DNA of 46,556 bases from Streptomyces fulvoviolaceus (GCF_000718165.1 NZ_JOEY01000081.1:1-46556); one strand, 5' to 3'; shown: positions 1 through 11,285, counted from the first letter of the stretch. Notes: a model not told the origin generated them from the letters alone. A program made the numbers and translations.

Positions 1-89
1 GACGGACACCCCCCGCCCCGTCCCCGACCCACCACCCACCCGTAGGCGCTACGCGCACCCCCACCGAACCCGCAGCTGCGCCGCAGGCA

Positions 90-1394
90 TCACCCCTGGG
101 CCCGGAGCAGCTCCTGATACCAGCCGTACGACGCCTTGGGCGTCCTCTCCTGCGTCGCGAAGTCCACGTGCACGAGCCCGAACCGGCGCGCGTACCCCTC
201 CGCCCACTCGAAGTTGTCGAGGAGCGACCACACGAAGTAGCCGCGCACGTCCACGCCCGCCTCCACCGCCCGGTGCAGGGCCCGGACGTGGCCGTCCAGG
301 TAGGTGATCCGGTCCTGGTCGTCGATGCCCTCGTAGGAGCAGCCGTTCTCGGTGATGACGACGGGCGGGAGGCATTCGCCGTACCGCTCCTGGAGGACGA
401 GGAGCAGGTCGGTCAGGCCCTCCGGGACCACCGGCCAGCCGAAGTCCGTCACCGGGACGTTCTCTATCTCCCGTACGGAGAAGGGGAGTTCGGCCGGGAT
501 CGTCAGCCCTCCGAACTCGATGTCCGCGCCCTGCGGGGCGCCCACCCGGGTCGGCGCGTAGTAGTTGACGCCGTAGAAGTCGAGCGGTTCACCGATGATC
601 TTCAGGTCGGCCGAGACGTCCCCCGGCATCAACTCGCCGAGGCCGTCCGGGTATTCGCCCAGCAGGACCGGGTCGGCGAACAGGCGGTTCAGGAGCAGGT
701 CGTAGAAACCGGCGGCTTCCAGATCCGCCGCTTCCATGGACGCCGGCCACGTCGGTCCGTGCGAGTTGGCGATCCCGATGTCCGTGGCACCGGCCGCACG
801 CAGGGCCTGCACCCCCAGACCGTGGGCCAGCAACTGATGGTGGGCGGCCGGCAGCGCGTCGAACATCAGCTGCTTGCCCGGGGCGTGCGCGCCCAACGCG
901 TGCCCGAACAGGGTGTGTTCGGCGGGCTCGTTGATGGTGATCCACTTCTTCACGCGGTCGCCCAGGCGCTCGACGACGACCGACACGTACTCCGCGAAAC
1001 GCGACGCCGTGTCCCGCTCCAGCCAGTCCAGCGTGACCGGCAGGTCCCAGTGGAAGAGGGTCGGGACCGGGCGGACGCCCGCCGCGCACAGCTCGTCGAC
1101 GAGACGGTCGTAGAAGTCCAGGCCGCCCTCGAAGCGCACCCGCGGCCAGGAGATCGAGAAGCGGTACGCGTCCACGCCCAGGCCGGCCAGGAGCGCCACG
1201 TCCTCGGGGTAGCGGTGGTAGTGGTCGCAGGCCACCGCAGCCGTCGAGCCGTCCTTCACCCGTCCCGGCTCGGCCGTGAAGGCGTCCCACACGGACGGCT
1301 CGCGCGAGTCCACCGCCCCCTCGATCTGATGGGCGGAGGTCGAGACGCCCCAGAGGAAGCCGGCCGGGAACTGAGGTATCGGGTTCGTCGCCAT
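90..1394 (-). CDS. GH1 family beta-glycosidase
   Basis: Predicted family 1 glycoside hydrolase, a retaining beta-glucosidase or related enzyme acting on short beta-glycosides. No signal peptide is visible, so it should be cytoplasmic. The 434-residue product has the N-terminal FLWGVSTSAHQIEG block, the acid/base glutamate in TINEP (about E156), the nucleophile in VITENG (about E349) and the late WSLLDNFEW motif. Two family loops are short: ISWPRV runs almost directly into GLDFYDRLVDEL (about residues 81-102), and the usual GGW step after HWDLP is absent. The start at 1394 gives MATNPIP; an in-frame ATG at 1406 is the alternative and neither has a clear Shine-Dalgarno. No sugar transporter or LacI regulator is next to it, so the substrate cannot be named. 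Confidence 0.9.
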   Translation of the reverse strand: MATNPIPQFPAGFLWGVSTSAHQIEGAVDSREPSVWDAFTAEPGRVKDGSTAAVACDHYHRYPEDVALLAGLGVDAYRFSISWPRVRFEGGLDFYDRLVDELCAAGVRPVPTLFHWDLPVTLDWLERDTASRFAEYVSVVVERLGDRVKKWITINEPAEHTLFGHALGAHAPGKQLMFDALPAAHHQLLAHGLGVQALRAAGATDIGIANSHGPTWPASMEAADLEAAGFYDLLLNRLFADPVLLGEYPDGLGELMPGDVSADLKIIGEPLDFYGVNYYAPTRVGAPQGADIEFGGLTIPAELPFSVREIENVPVTDFGWPVVPEGLTDLLLVLQERYGECLPPVVITENGCSYEGIDDQDRITYLDGHVRALHRAVEAGVDVRGYFVWSLLDNFEWAEGYARRFGLVHVDFATQERTPKASYGWYQELLRAQG

Positions 1395-1452
1395 GCGCGG
1401 GATCATCCGTACCGGGGGTAACGGAAGTCAACGCCCCCACGTGAACTGCCCG

Positions 1453-1719
1453 TTACGCCCCTTCCTTCAGCACCCGCGAGATCAGCTTCCGCTGTTCCTC
1501 CGTGAGCCGGGGGTCGGCCGCGTACACCGTCTTCCCGTCCACCGTGATCTCGTAGCTGAAGCCGTCCGGCACCCCGATCGGCCGCACACCCCGGCCGGCG
1601 GCGAGCGCCTTCTCGGCCAGGGCCTGCCATTCGTGGGCATCGGGCCGCCCCGAGGTGTCCACCTCCGCATGCCGCTCGATGCCCGCGAACCCGCCCGTGC
1701 GCCTCACCTGAATACGCAT
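1453..1719 (-). CDS. Emfourin-type protealysin inhibitor
   Basis: An 88-residue protein that I recognise as an emfourin (M4in) family inhibitor of M4 metalloproteases. It has the N-terminal TGGFAGIER block and the late motif DPRLTEEQRKLI, and there is no signal peptide. It lies 21 bases downstream of an M4 protease gene on the same strand, the arrangement known for protealysin operons. The likely role is to keep the protease silent inside the producing cell or to limit its activity. A purine-rich AGGGA lies upstream of the ATG. Identity rests on sequence memory plus the neighbour; the inhibited enzyme is inferred to be the adjacent one. Confidence 0.82.
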   Translation of the reverse strand: MRIQVRRTGGFAGIERHAEVDTSGRPDAHEWQALAEKALAAGRGVRPIGVPDGFSYEITVDGKTVYAADPRLTEEQRKLISRVLKEGA

Positions 1720-1740
1720 GGGTCCCTGTCTAGTACGGAC

Positions 1741-2811
1741 TTACAGGATCTGCACCCCGACCTGCTCCCAGGCCTTCTCCACGGCCTGGAGTTCCTCGCC
1801 GCCCTCGCCGAAGCGGGCCTTGGCCGCGGCGGCCGTCAGCTTGGCGAAGTCGGTGAAGAAGGCCCGGTCGGAGAGTTCGCCGCCGGTGAGGACGTCGTAC
1901 CAGATCTGTCCCGCCTTCTCCCAGGCGTAGCCGCCCAGCGCGGTGGCGGCCAGGAAGAACGCGTGGTTGGGGATGCCGGAGTTGATGTGGACGCCGCCGT
2001 TGTCGCGGCCGGTGCGGACGTAGTCGTCCATGGTCGCGGGCTGCGGGTCCTTGCCGAGGACGTCGTCGTCGTACGCGCTGCCGGGCTCCTTCATGGAGCG
2101 CAGGGCCTTGCCGGAGACGCTCGGGGCGAGCAGGCCGGCGCCGATGAGCCAGTCGGCCTCGGCGGCGGTCTGGCCGAGTGTGTACTGCTTGATGAGCGAG
2201 CCGAAGACGTCGGACATCGACTCGTTGAGGGCGCCCGGCTGGCCGTAGTAGGTGAGGTTCGCCGTGTGCTGGGTGACGCCGTGGGTCAGCTCGTGGCCGA
2301 TGACGTCGATCGGGATGGTGAAGTCGAGGAAGATCTCGCCGTCACCGTCGCCGAACACCATCTGCTCGCCGTTCCAGAAGGCGTTGTTGTAGTTCTCGTC
2401 GAAGTGCACGGTCGCGTCCAGCGGCAGCCCGTCGCCGTCGATGGAGTGGCGCTGGTAGGCCTTGAGATAGAGCTCGAAGGTGGCGCCGAGACCCGAGTAG
2501 GCACGGTTGACCGTGGCGTCCTGGCCGGGGTCGGTGCCCTCGGCGCGGACCTTGGTGCCGGGCAGGTCCGTCTTGTGCTCGGCGTCGTAGATGGTGCGCA
2601 GCGGCTGCTCGGACGGTGCCTTCGCCGTCGGCGCGGCCGCGAGGCCGAACTCGGTGGTGACGCGGCGCCTGCCGCGCAGCTCGCTGTCGCGCATCAGGGT
2701 CCGCTGGGCGGGACCGGAGAGTGCGGGGTCGTCGTTCCGGGCCAGTTTGTCGAGGACGTGTGGCGGTACGACGGTGCAGAAGACGGGCTCGAAGCCCCCG
2801 TTGGTCGTCAT
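1741..2811 (-). CDS. Protealysin-like M4 neutral metalloprotease
   Basis: Thermolysin-family zinc endopeptidase of 356 residues with a short propeptide and no signal peptide, which places it with protealysin-like enzymes rather than classical secreted thermolysins. The zinc site is HELTH (H173, E174, H177) with the third ligand in GALNE (E197), and the active-site histidine is in VHINSGIPNH (about H275). The N-terminus carries PPHVL (residues 16-20), matching the short conserved propeptide motif of this subfamily. The ATG at 2811 is preferred because AAGGG sits eight bases upstream; a GTG at 2820 would overlap that site. It is the first gene of a two-gene operon with the emfourin-type inhibitor. 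Confidence 0.92.
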   Translation of the reverse strand: MTTNGGFEPVFCTVVPPHVLDKLARNDDPALSGPAQRTLMRDSELRGRRRVTTEFGLAAAPTAKAPSEQPLRTIYDAEHKTDLPGTKVRAEGTDPGQDATVNRAYSGLGATFELYLKAYQRHSIDGDGLPLDATVHFDENYNNAFWNGEQMVFGDGDGEIFLDFTIPIDVIGHELTHGVTQHTANLTYYGQPGALNESMSDVFGSLIKQYTLGQTAAEADWLIGAGLLAPSVSGKALRSMKEPGSAYDDDVLGKDPQPATMDDYVRTGRDNGGVHINSGIPNHAFFLAATALGGYAWEKAGQIWYDVLTGGELSDRAFFTDFAKLTAAAAKARFGEGGEELQAVEKAWEQVGVQIL

Positions 2812-3002
2812 GCCCGGCACCCTTGCACTGAGTTATGACGGTGTCACTAGCCGCAACCATGATTGGTGAAATATACGGACAGGGAACCGCACGCTCCGTG
2901 ACGAAGTGGTATGGCGCACTTTTCGCCCCATTCGTCCCCCGGGTCCCGCATACTGATACGGCGCCCCGCACGGGAAGCGGCTCGGCTAACATGCGGAGCA
3001 TC
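2812..3002. other. Divergent intergenic region, protease / leuA leader
   Basis: Non-coding stretch between the M4 protease start and the leuA leader peptide; with the leader it makes the gene-free interval up to 3130. It must hold promoters for both directions. On the plus strand TAACAT at about 2987 is a possible -10 close to the leader ATG, and GCGGAG just before 3003 is the leader's ribosome binding site. On the minus strand CATAACT, about 25 bases before the protease ATG, is a possible -10. These promoter calls are by eye only. Confidence 0.4.
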
Positions 3003-4870
<1,868 letters not shown>

Positions 4871-4907
4871 TGCCGCGACGGGTCGGTGGTGACTGCGGGG
4901 CCGTCGT

Positions 4908-4943
4908 GGCTGGTCGCGCAGTTCCCCGCGCCCCTTCAGGGCG
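4908..4943 (+). repeat. Repeat family B, copy 1
   Basis: Starts GGCTGGTCGCGCAGTTCCCC and continues through CGCGCCCCTTCAGGGCG. The same 36-base sequence is at 33892-33927 and, inverted with one change, at 43577-43612. All three copies are at 3' ends of genes. GGGGCGCGGGGAACTGCGC-type pairing gives a small hairpin. No coding potential. Confidence 0.85.
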
Positions 4944-4964
4944 TTGCTGTGCCCGGCGTTTTGA

Positions 4965-4999
4965 GGCCCCCGCTCGCTGGGACTCAGCGAGCGGGGGCC
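4965..4999. terminator. Strong hairpin terminator after leuA
   Basis: GGCCCCCGCTCGCTG (4965-4979) pairs perfectly with its complement at 4985-4999 around a five-base loop. The 15-bp GC-rich stem lies 95 bases after the leuA stop. A T-rich run precedes the stem (GTTTTG), so it may also work in the opposite direction, but no minus-strand gene ends here. Confidence 0.85.
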
Positions 5000-5004
5000 G
5001 TCGG

Positions 5005-5037
5005 TTTCCGGCCATTGACCTGTGCAGGTCACGGAAA
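5005..5037. promoter_or_regulatory. Inverted repeat upstream of TerB-like gene
   Basis: TGACCTG-TG-CAGGTCA (5016-5031) is a perfect 7-2-7 inverted repeat, flanked by TTTCCG (5005-5010) and CGGAAA (5032-5037), which extend the dyad. It lies about 100 bases before the downstream start. It could be an operator or an RNA hairpin; I cannot assign a binder. Confidence 0.4.
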
Positions 5038-5129
5038 GGTCTCGTCCGGGGTGATGACTCCGCCTCCTTGGTGTGGCTAACATCACGCCAGCGCGGCGAT
5101 GTTGCCGCGGCGTTACGCGGAGGTGCGAC

Positions 5130-5825
5130 GTGCTGCCAGGACGGGGACGAAACGGCCGTGCCACCAGGCCTGCGCGCCTCCTGGGCACCCGTACCGCGTG
5201 GACGACCGTCGGCGACGGCGAGTTCTTCTGCCCCGGCTGCGGGGGCGACCGCAACTACGAGCGCCTGACCGGCCGCCGCCGCTTCACCGTGCTCGGCATG
5301 CCGGTGCTCCCGCGCGGCGACACCGGCCCGGTCGTCGAGTGCGCCGCCTGTCAGCGCCACTTCGGCGCCGACGTCCTCGACCACCCGACCACCACCCGCT
5401 TCTCCGCGATGCTCCGCGACGCCGTCCACACCGTCGCCCTCGCGGTCCTCGCCGCGAGCGGCACCTGCGCCCGTACGTCCCTGGAGGCCGCCGCGGGCAC
5501 GGTCCGCGCGGCCGGCTTCGACGACTGCACCGAGGAACAGCTGGGCGCCCTGGTCGAGGCCCTCGCCGCGGACACCGGCCGTGTCTACGGCCGCCCCTGC
5601 GGAGCGGGCCTGGCCATAGAGCTCCACGAGGCGCTGGACCCCCTGGCCCCGCACCTCGCCCCCGCCGGCCGCGAGGCGATCCTGCTCCAGGGAGCCCGCA
5701 TCGCCCTCGCCGACGGCCCGTACACCCCCGCCGAGCATGAGGTCCTCGCGACGGTGGGCGCCGCGCTCACCATCTGCGCGGACGACGTGACCCGGCTGCT
5801 GGTGGCGGCGCGGACACCGTCCTGA
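5130..5825 (+). CDS. TerB-like protein with zinc ribbon
   Basis: A 231-residue cytoplasmic protein of unknown detailed role. A zinc-ribbon-like pair of cysteine knuckles (CPGCGG and CAAC) lies within the first 80 residues, and the rest is helical with the look of a TerB (tellurite-resistance-associated) domain, especially ILLQGARIALADGPYTPAEHEVL near the C-terminus. Start chosen at GTG 5130 because GGAGG lies six bases upstream. No other ter genes are present, so a tellurite function is not supported; TerB-like domains are also found in signalling and membrane-associated settings. Confidence 0.75.
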   Translation: MLPGRGRNGRATRPARLLGTRTAWTTVGDGEFFCPGCGGDRNYERLTGRRRFTVLGMPVLPRGDTGPVVECAACQRHFGADVLDHPTTTRFSAMLRDAVHTVALAVLAASGTCARTSLEAAAGTVRAAGFDDCTEEQLGALVEALAADTGRVYGRPCGAGLAIELHEALDPLAPHLAPAGREAILLQGARIALADGPYTPAEHEVLATVGAALTICADDVTRLLVAARTPS

Positions 5826-5837
5826 CCTTCGCTCGAT

Positions 5838-5853
5838 TACTCCCCGGGGAGTA
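5838..5853. promoter_or_regulatory. 16-bp perfect palindrome before MMPL gene
   Basis: TACTCCCCGGGGAGTA is a perfect palindrome, extended to 22 bp with one mismatch (GAT/GTC flanks). It lies 125 bases upstream of the MMPL start and just after the TerB-like stop. It could be an operator for the MMPL gene or a short hairpin at the end of the upstream gene. Confidence 0.4.
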
Positions 5854-5977
5854 GTCCGGCCCTCGTGCCACCCCGCGCAGTACCCCCCAACTCGCCCTCC
5901 CGCCCGACGATTCGCCTCCTCCCTGCCGGGAGTCTGGAGAACGACCCAGACACCCCGACCGGAGGGAGGCCCGTCTC

Positions 5978-8077
5978 ATGGGGGCCGCGAAGACATCTGT
6001 ACGGCGGCGACGTGCCGTGCCCTGGGCGGTGCTCGGGCTGTGGCTGGCCGCGCTCGTGCTCGTGGGACCGCTCGCGGGGAAGTTCAGCGACGTGCAGCAG
6101 AACCGCGCCGTCGACTACCTGCCCGCCAGTGCCGACTCCACCCAAGTGGCGAAGATCCAGGACCAGTTGCCCGGGGGAGAGGCGACCAGCCTGGTGCTGG
6201 TGTACCACCGGGACGGCGGGCTCACCTCGGCCGACGAGCGCACGGCCGCGGAGCAGGTCGCCGAGATCGGTGGGGCGTACGACCTCGGGGGCGAGTCGAA
6301 GGGCGTCCCGTCCGCGGACGGCACCACGCTCATGTACCCGGTGTCCAGCACCCAGCCGGGCCAGGACGAGGAGGCCCGGAACACCTTCGTCGACGGGGTG
6401 CGCGACATCGCCGACGGCGGCGCGGGGCTGAGCGTCGAGGTCGGCGGGCCGGGTGCGCTCAACACCGACATGAACAAGGTGTTCGAGACGATCGACGGCA
6501 CCCTGCTGCTGGCCACGCTCGCCGTCGTCACCGTGCTGCTGATCCTCATCTACCGCAGCCCGTTCCTGTGGCTGGTGCCCCTCGCGGTCGCGGGCGTCGC
6601 CGCCGCCATGGCGATGGCGGCCGGCTACGGGCTGCACGAGCTCTTCGACGTCACCATCACCGGCCAGAGCGGCGGGGTGATGACCATCCTCGTACTCGGC
6701 GCCGGCACCGACTACGCGCTCCTGCTCATCTCCCGCTACCGCGAGGAGCTACGGCGCCACGAGCGGCCGTACGACGCCATGCGCACCGCCCTGCGCGGCT
6801 GCGGACCGGCGATCCTCGCCTCCTCCGGGGCCGTCGCGGCCGGGCTGCTGTGCCTGCTCGCCGCCGACCTGAACAGCAGCAGCGGCATGGGGCCGGTCGG
6901 CATGATCGGCGTGCTCGCGGCGCTGGTCGCGATGACGACCCTGCTGCCCGCGGTCCTGGTGCTGCTCGGACGCCGGGTCTTCTGGCCGCTGATCCCCGCC
7001 TTCGGCAGCGTGCCCAAGGTCCGCCGCTCGCTGTTCGCCGCGATGGGCACCTCGGCCACCCGCAGGCCGGCCGCCGTGCTCGCGGGCGGGGCCGTACTCC
7101 TCGGTGCCCTCGCACTCGGCGCCCTCAACCTGCCCGGAGGCCTCGCCCAGGAGGACTCCTTCACCGAGAAGCCCGAGTCGATCAGCGCGATGCAGACGCT
7201 GGCCCGCGAGTACCCCGAGCGCAGCAGCCAGTCGGTCACCGTCATCGCCCCCACCGACAAGGCCGGTGCCGTCCTGGACAAGGCCCGCACGACCGACGGG
7301 GTCGCCGAGGCGGCCGCCGGGCGCAGCGACGCCGACTGGACGGAGATCTCCGTCTTCACCACCGCCGCCCCCGAGACACCGGGCGAGACGAGGACCATCG
7401 AGGCCCTGCGCGAGAGCCTCGACGACTCCTACGGCGCCTACGTCGGCGGGCCCAGCGCCCAGCAGATCGACCTGGCCGACAGCCAGGCCCGGGACCGTAT
7501 GGTCATCGTGCCGCTGGTGCTCGCCGCCGTGTTCGTCATCCTCGTGTTCCTGCTGCGGAGCCTCATCGCACCGCTGATGCTCCTTGTGGCCGTGGTCGCG
7601 GTGTGGGGCGCGGCACTCGGCATCGGGGGACTGGTCTTCGGACCGGTGCTCGGCTTCGAGGGCACCGACCCCGGGCTCGGCCTGCTGTCCTTCGTGTTCC
7701 TGGTCGCCCTCGGCGTCGACTACGGCATCTTCCTGATGCACCGGATGCGCGAGGAGTCCCTGGCCGGGGCGGCACCCGAGACGGCGGCGCTCACCGCGCT
7801 GCGCACCACGGGCGGCGTCATCGCCTCCGCGGGCGTCGTCCTCGCGGCCACCTTCGCCGTGCTCACCACGCTGCCGCTGGTGGGGATGGTCGAGCTCGGG
7901 TTCGTGATCGCGGTCGGGGTGCTCCTGGACACCTTCCTCGTCCGGACGTACCTGGTGACGACGGCGAGCGTGCTGCTGAAACGGAAGGTGTGGTGGCCGG
8001 GCAGTCTCTCGCGCGAGCCCGAGCGGCCGCTCCCGCCGAAGGAACCGGAGCCGGTGACGGCCGTATCCGCCCACTGA
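5978..8077 (+). CDS. MMPL/RND family transporter
   Basis: A 699-residue inner-membrane exporter of the RND superfamily, MMPL branch, expected to use the proton gradient to move lipids or hydrophobic compounds. It shows the internal duplication typical of the family: an N-terminal membrane segment (about 15-32), an extracytoplasmic domain, a block of helices (about 176-330), a second extracytoplasmic domain and a second block (about 510-650). The paired motifs GTDYALLLISRYREE and GVDYGIFLMHRMREE mark the proton-relay helices of the two halves. GGAGGGAGG precedes the ATG. The two-component genes follow after a hairpin, so the transporter may be a target or companion of that system. Substrate unknown. 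Confidence 0.93.
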   Translation: MGAAKTSVRRRRAVPWAVLGLWLAALVLVGPLAGKFSDVQQNRAVDYLPASADSTQVAKIQDQLPGGEATSLVLVYHRDGGLTSADERTAAEQVAEIGGAYDLGGESKGVPSADGTTLMYPVSSTQPGQDEEARNTFVDGVRDIADGGAGLSVEVGGPGALNTDMNKVFETIDGTLLLATLAVVTVLLILIYRSPFLWLVPLAVAGVAAAMAMAAGYGLHELFDVTITGQSGGVMTILVLGAGTDYALLLISRYREELRRHERPYDAMRTALRGCGPAILASSGAVAAGLLCLLAADLNSSSGMGPVGMIGVLAALVAMTTLLPAVLVLLGRRVFWPLIPAFGSVPKVRRSLFAAMGTSATRRPAAVLAGGAVLLGALALGALNLPGGLAQEDSFTEKPESISAMQTLAREYPERSSQSVTVIAPTDKAGAVLDKARTTDGVAEAAAGRSDADWTEISVFTTAAPETPGETRTIEALRESLDDSYGAYVGGPSAQQIDLADSQARDRMVIVPLVLAAVFVILVFLLRSLIAPLMLLVAVVAVWGAALGIGGLVFGPVLGFEGTDPGLGLLSFVFLVALGVDYGIFLMHRMREESLAGAAPETAALTALRTTGGVIASAGVVLAATFAVLTTLPLVGMVELGFVIAVGVLLDTFLVRTYLVTTASVLLKRKVWWPGSLSREPERPLPPKEPEPVTAVSAH

Positions 8078-8083
8078 ACGACC

Positions 8084-8111
8084 GGCGCCCCTCCCCTCCC
8101 GGAGGGGCGCC
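8084..8111 (+). terminator. Hairpin between MMPL and kinase genes
   Basis: GGCGCCCCTCC (8084-8094) pairs with GGAGGGGCGCC (8101-8111) around a six-base loop. It is a stable stem but no T-tract follows, so it is more likely a partial terminator or a processing site than a full stop between the MMPL gene and the two-component genes. Confidence 0.55.
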
Positions 8112-8132
8112 CTCCTAGCGGAGGATGAGCGC

Positions 8133-9367
<1,235 letters not shown>

Positions 9368-9371
<4 letters not shown>

Positions 9372-10036
9372 CCATCCGCGTACTGCTCGCGGACGACCAG
9401 ACTCTGGTACGGGCCGCGTTCGCGATGCTCGTCGAGTCGGCGGGGGACATGGAGGTCGTGGGGGAGGCCGGTACGGGTCGGGAGGCCGTGGAGCTGGCCG
9501 CTGCCTCGCGTGCGGATCTCGTCGTGATGGACATCCGGATGCCCGACCTGGACGGCATCGAGGCGACACGGCTGATCGCCGCGGACGAGGATCTGGCCGG
9601 GGTGAAGGTGCTGGTCCTCACGACCTACGACACCGACGAGAACATCGTGGAGGCCCTGCGTGCCGGGGCGTCGGGGTTCCTGGTGAAGGACACGAGGCCG
9701 GCGGAGCTGCTGGACGCGATCCGCACGGTGGCGGCGGGGGAGGCGCTGCTGTCCCCGGGGCCGACGGCTCGGCTGATCGCACGATTTCTGAGGGGTGGGG
9801 CTGTGTCGGTCTCCACGGGCGGCGGGCCCGAGTGCCTGTCGGAGCGCGAGCGCGAGGTGTTGACGCTGGTGGGGCGGGGTCTCAACAACACCGAGATCGG
9901 CGAGGCGTTGGGACTGAGTCCGCTGACGGCGAAGACGCACGTCAGCCGGATCATGGGAAAGCTGGGGGCGCGGGATCGGGCGCAGCTGGTGATCGTGGCG
10001 TATGAGTCGGGAGTGGTGACGCCGGGGGGCGCGTGA
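9368..10036 (+). CDS. NarL/LuxR-type response regulator
   Basis: A 222-residue DNA-binding response regulator. The receiver domain has the acidic pocket LLADD, the phospho-acceptor aspartate in VVMDIRMPD (D55) and the conserved lysine in FLVKDTRP. The C-terminal LuxR helix-turn-helix is LSEREREVLTLVGRG followed by NNTEIGEALGLSPLTAKTH. It overlaps the kinase gene by four bases and is its cognate partner. The MMPL gene upstream is the obvious candidate target. Repeat A1 starts 19 bases after the stop. Confidence 0.95.
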
Positions 10037-10055
10037 CGGTTTGCCGGGCCTTTTC

Positions 10056-10276
10056 CGCCCCCGCCGCCCCTACCCGTCCCATCCCGGGGGCTCCGCCCCC
10101 GGCCCCCCGCTCCTCAAACGCCGGAGGGGCTGAATTTGACGGCCGGGCTGGATTTTCCCGGCCGGGGCTTGATCTTTTAGCCCGTCCGGCGTTTGAGGAC
10201 GAGGCCGTTCAGGCCGACAGCGGGGGTCTGGGGGCGGCAGCCCCCAGGGACGGGACGGGTAGGGGCGGCGGGGGCG
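10056..10276. repeat. Repeat family A, copy 1 (complete)
   Basis: A 221-bp element bounded by perfect 25-bp terminal inverted repeats (10056-10080 and 10252-10276), beginning CGCCCCCGCCGCCCC and TACCCGTCCC. Inside are two more complementary blocks around CTCAAACGCCGG and CCGGCGTTTGAG. Related copies are at 29072, 39949 and 46363. No transposase or open frame of its own. The 3' end of the DapA-like gene reads into it and stops at 10177. Confidence 0.9.
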
Positions 10277-11172
10277 ACCACCCGCTCCACCTCGCCCTCC
10301 GACAACGGCATCTGCGGCTCCGCCGTCACCGGACAGTCGATGACCCCCCGCAGATACAGCGCCGCCTTGAACGCCCCCAACGCCGACGAACTCGCCCCCA
10401 TCCGACCCGGATCCCCGACCCCCACCATCCCGAACAGCCCGCACAACCGCTCCTGTTCGGCCCGCGCAGAGTCCACGTCGCCGGCCCGGCAGAGGCGGTC
10501 GAGCCGGACGTACCCCGAAGGATCGACGTTGGCGAGACCCGGCACCGCCCCGTCCGCCCCCACCGCGAGGGCCGCGTCGACGATGAGTTCGGAGCCGGTG
10601 AGCACGGTGAAGCCGGGGTGAGCGCGGGCACCGCGCACGACCTCGCGAAAGGCCCCCAAGTCCCCGCTGGAGTCCTTGAGTCCGGCCAGCACACCCTCCG
10701 CGGCGAGGGCGAGCACCACGTCCCCGGGCAGCTTGGTGTGAACGGCCGCAGGGAGGTCGTAGGCGAGGACCGGGACCGGACTGGCCGCGGCGACCAGACG
10801 GTAGTGACGGGTGATCTCCGCAGGATGGGTGCGGGTGTAGAAGGGCGAGATCACGACGACCGCGTCCGCCCCCGCCGCCGTGACCGAAGCCACGTGGTCG
10901 AGCACGCGCGGTGTCGTCATGTCGATCACCCCGGCGAGGACCGGGAGTTGACCGCCCACGTGCCCGGTCACCGTCTCCACCACCAGCCGGCGCTGCCGAT
11001 CCGTCAGATACGCCGCCTCGGAGGTCGTCCCGAGCACGAACAGCCCGTGCACCCCGCCCTCCACGAGATGGTCGACGAGCCTGAGCAACGAGGGGACGTC
11101 CACCTCGCGTTCCGGTGTCAGGGGAGTGCAGACGGGCGGGACGACACCGGTCAGCGGGGCGGGGAAGGTCAT
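10177..11172 (-). CDS. DapA-family aldolase with repeat-encoded tail
   Basis: Member of the dihydrodipicolinate synthase / N-acetylneuraminate lyase family, using a Schiff-base lysine to handle pyruvate-type substrates. The barrel shows the family features GTTSEAAYL (about residue 48), ISPFYTR and the lysine in LAGLKDSSGD (K166). The substrate cannot be told from sequence; a housekeeping DapA role is not implied. Start at ATG 11172 is supported by AGGGAG upstream. The natural protein seems to end near residue 298: the last 33 or so residues (APAAPTRPVPGG onward, ending LKRRTG) are encoded entirely by repeat A1. That tail has no family counterpart that I know of. Confidence 0.88.
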   Translation of the reverse strand: MTFPAPLTGVVPPVCTPLTPEREVDVPSLLRLVDHLVEGGVHGLFVLGTTSEAAYLTDRQRRLVVETVTGHVGGQLPVLAGVIDMTTPRVLDHVASVTAAGADAVVVISPFYTRTHPAEITRHYRLVAAASPVPVLAYDLPAAVHTKLPGDVVLALAAEGVLAGLKDSSGDLGAFREVVRGARAHPGFTVLTGSELIVDAALAVGADGAVPGLANVDPSGYVRLDRLCRAGDVDSARAEQERLCGLFGMVGVGDPGRMGASSSALGAFKAALYLRGVIDCPVTAEPQMPLSEGEVERVVAPAAPTRPVPGGCRPQTPAVGLNGLVLKRRTG

Positions 11173-11285
11173 GGCGGCTCCCTGGGGCGACACTGTCGTA
11201 CGAAGGCGTACGAAAGGGTAGCCGCGCGACCGGCCGGGGCGCCGACCCCTGTACGGCGCCCCGGCCCGATCGGTCGCCGACAGGC

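Noticed and set aside
5130..5825. Tellurite resistance operon
   Set aside because: A TerB-like domain alone is not evidence, and no terZ, terD or terC gene is nearby.
10056..10276. CRISPR array or attachment site
   Set aside because: The repeats are few, inverted and dispersed at gene ends, without regular spacers, cas genes or an integrase.
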